Origin: Gammaproteobacteria bacterium
GTDB taxonomy: Bacteria; Pseudomonadota; Gammaproteobacteria; Pseudomonadales; Azotimanducaceae_A
DNA: 64,000 nt
Direction of reading: 5' to 3'
NCBI GenBank assembly: GCA_012960755.1
Contig: DUAT01000144.1
Coordinates: forward strand, 1 to 64,000
Shown here: positions 63,998 through 64,000 of the stretch, one piece after another
Layout of the letters: each line of letters begins with the position of its first letter
Numbering within the stretch: the stretch's first letter is position 1
Program-made: the position numbers and the translations under genes
The notes under the pieces: generated by a model
The model's input: only the letters and a program-made list of their open reading frames with translations
What the model was told of the DNA's origin: nothing
The model's database searches: none

Positions 63998-64000
63998 TGC

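Overview
The window reads as a chromosomal segment of a heterotrophic, probably marine gammaproteobacterium. This is inferred from the gene content: an E. coli-like ugpBAEC glycerol-3-phosphate importer, 6-phosphogluconate dehydrogenase with gluconokinase, and many CoA-ester genes (CaiB/BaiF transferases, SCPx-type thiolase with a DUF35 partner, acyl-CoA dehydrogenase, crotonase), together with Fe(II)/2-oxoglutarate oxygenases and SDRs. No rRNA, tRNA, CRISPR array or intact insertion sequence was seen.

Region 1 (1-2164): a truncated haem-domain (DUF3365) sensor gene and a divergent MerR-family metal regulator share a 109-bp intergenic region. A perfect 15-bp palindrome there sits inside a 19-bp promoter spacer. 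A 97-bp inverted-repeat element and a PlsC-like acyltransferase follow.

Region 2 (1340-19444, all minus strand) is the centrepiece: a polyunsaturated-fatty-acid (Pfa) type iterative PKS/FAS operon. Transcription order is trans-enoyl reductase (pfaD/pfa1-like), KS-MAT-4xACP-KR-DH (pfaA/pfa2-like, 2309 aa), KS-CLF-AT-DH-DH-acyltransferase (pfaC/pfa3-like, 2591 aa), Sfp-type phosphopantetheinyl transferase, and a free lysophospholipid-type acyltransferase. The AT fused into the third protein and the C-terminal AGPAT-like domain resemble the arrangement known from terrestrial myxobacteria rather than the five-gene pfaABCDE form of Shewanella and Photobacterium. The product cannot be read from sequence.

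Region 3 (19851-39976): VOC protein, epoxide hydrolase, SCPx-like thiolase plus DUF35, HAD phosphatase, the ugpBAEC operon with a possible 9-codon leader ORF, an esterase, a decayed PAS-domain remnant, SDR, CoA-transferase, two PhyH-like dioxygenases around a cupin, gnd and gluconokinase, an MDR oxidoreductase, acyl-CoA dehydrogenase and a crotonase. G3P import beside an operon with two G3P/lyso-lipid-type acyltransferase modules is suggestive but unproven as a link.

Region 4 (39977-40964) is almost 1 kb without a gene. It holds two unexplained elements: a candidate structured RNA of about 550 nt on the minus strand, with several stable stems, three C(UUCG)G hairpins and an intrinsic terminator; and, just upstream of it, five near-consensus DnaA-box 9-mers in one orientation at 11-22 bp spacing beside AT-rich DNA. 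This is the strongest candidate for an undescribed element here.

Region 5 (40965-64000): small membrane proteins, a Baeyer-Villiger-type flavin monooxygenase, a VOC/AraC pair, an RND efflux pump pair, a TauD-like dioxygenase, a thiolase pseudogene, secreted small proteins, a DUF3089 protein, a phospholipase D-family lipoprotein apparently starting at CTG, a CadD-like transporter, and a final minus-strand block of catabolic type (amidohydrolase, an unrecognised duplicated-module protein, an alpha/beta hydrolase deletion remnant, CaiB/BaiF, two SDRs and a PhyH-like dioxygenase). Three separate gene remnants (PAS, thiolase, alpha/beta hydrolase) suggest ongoing gene loss among accessory genes.
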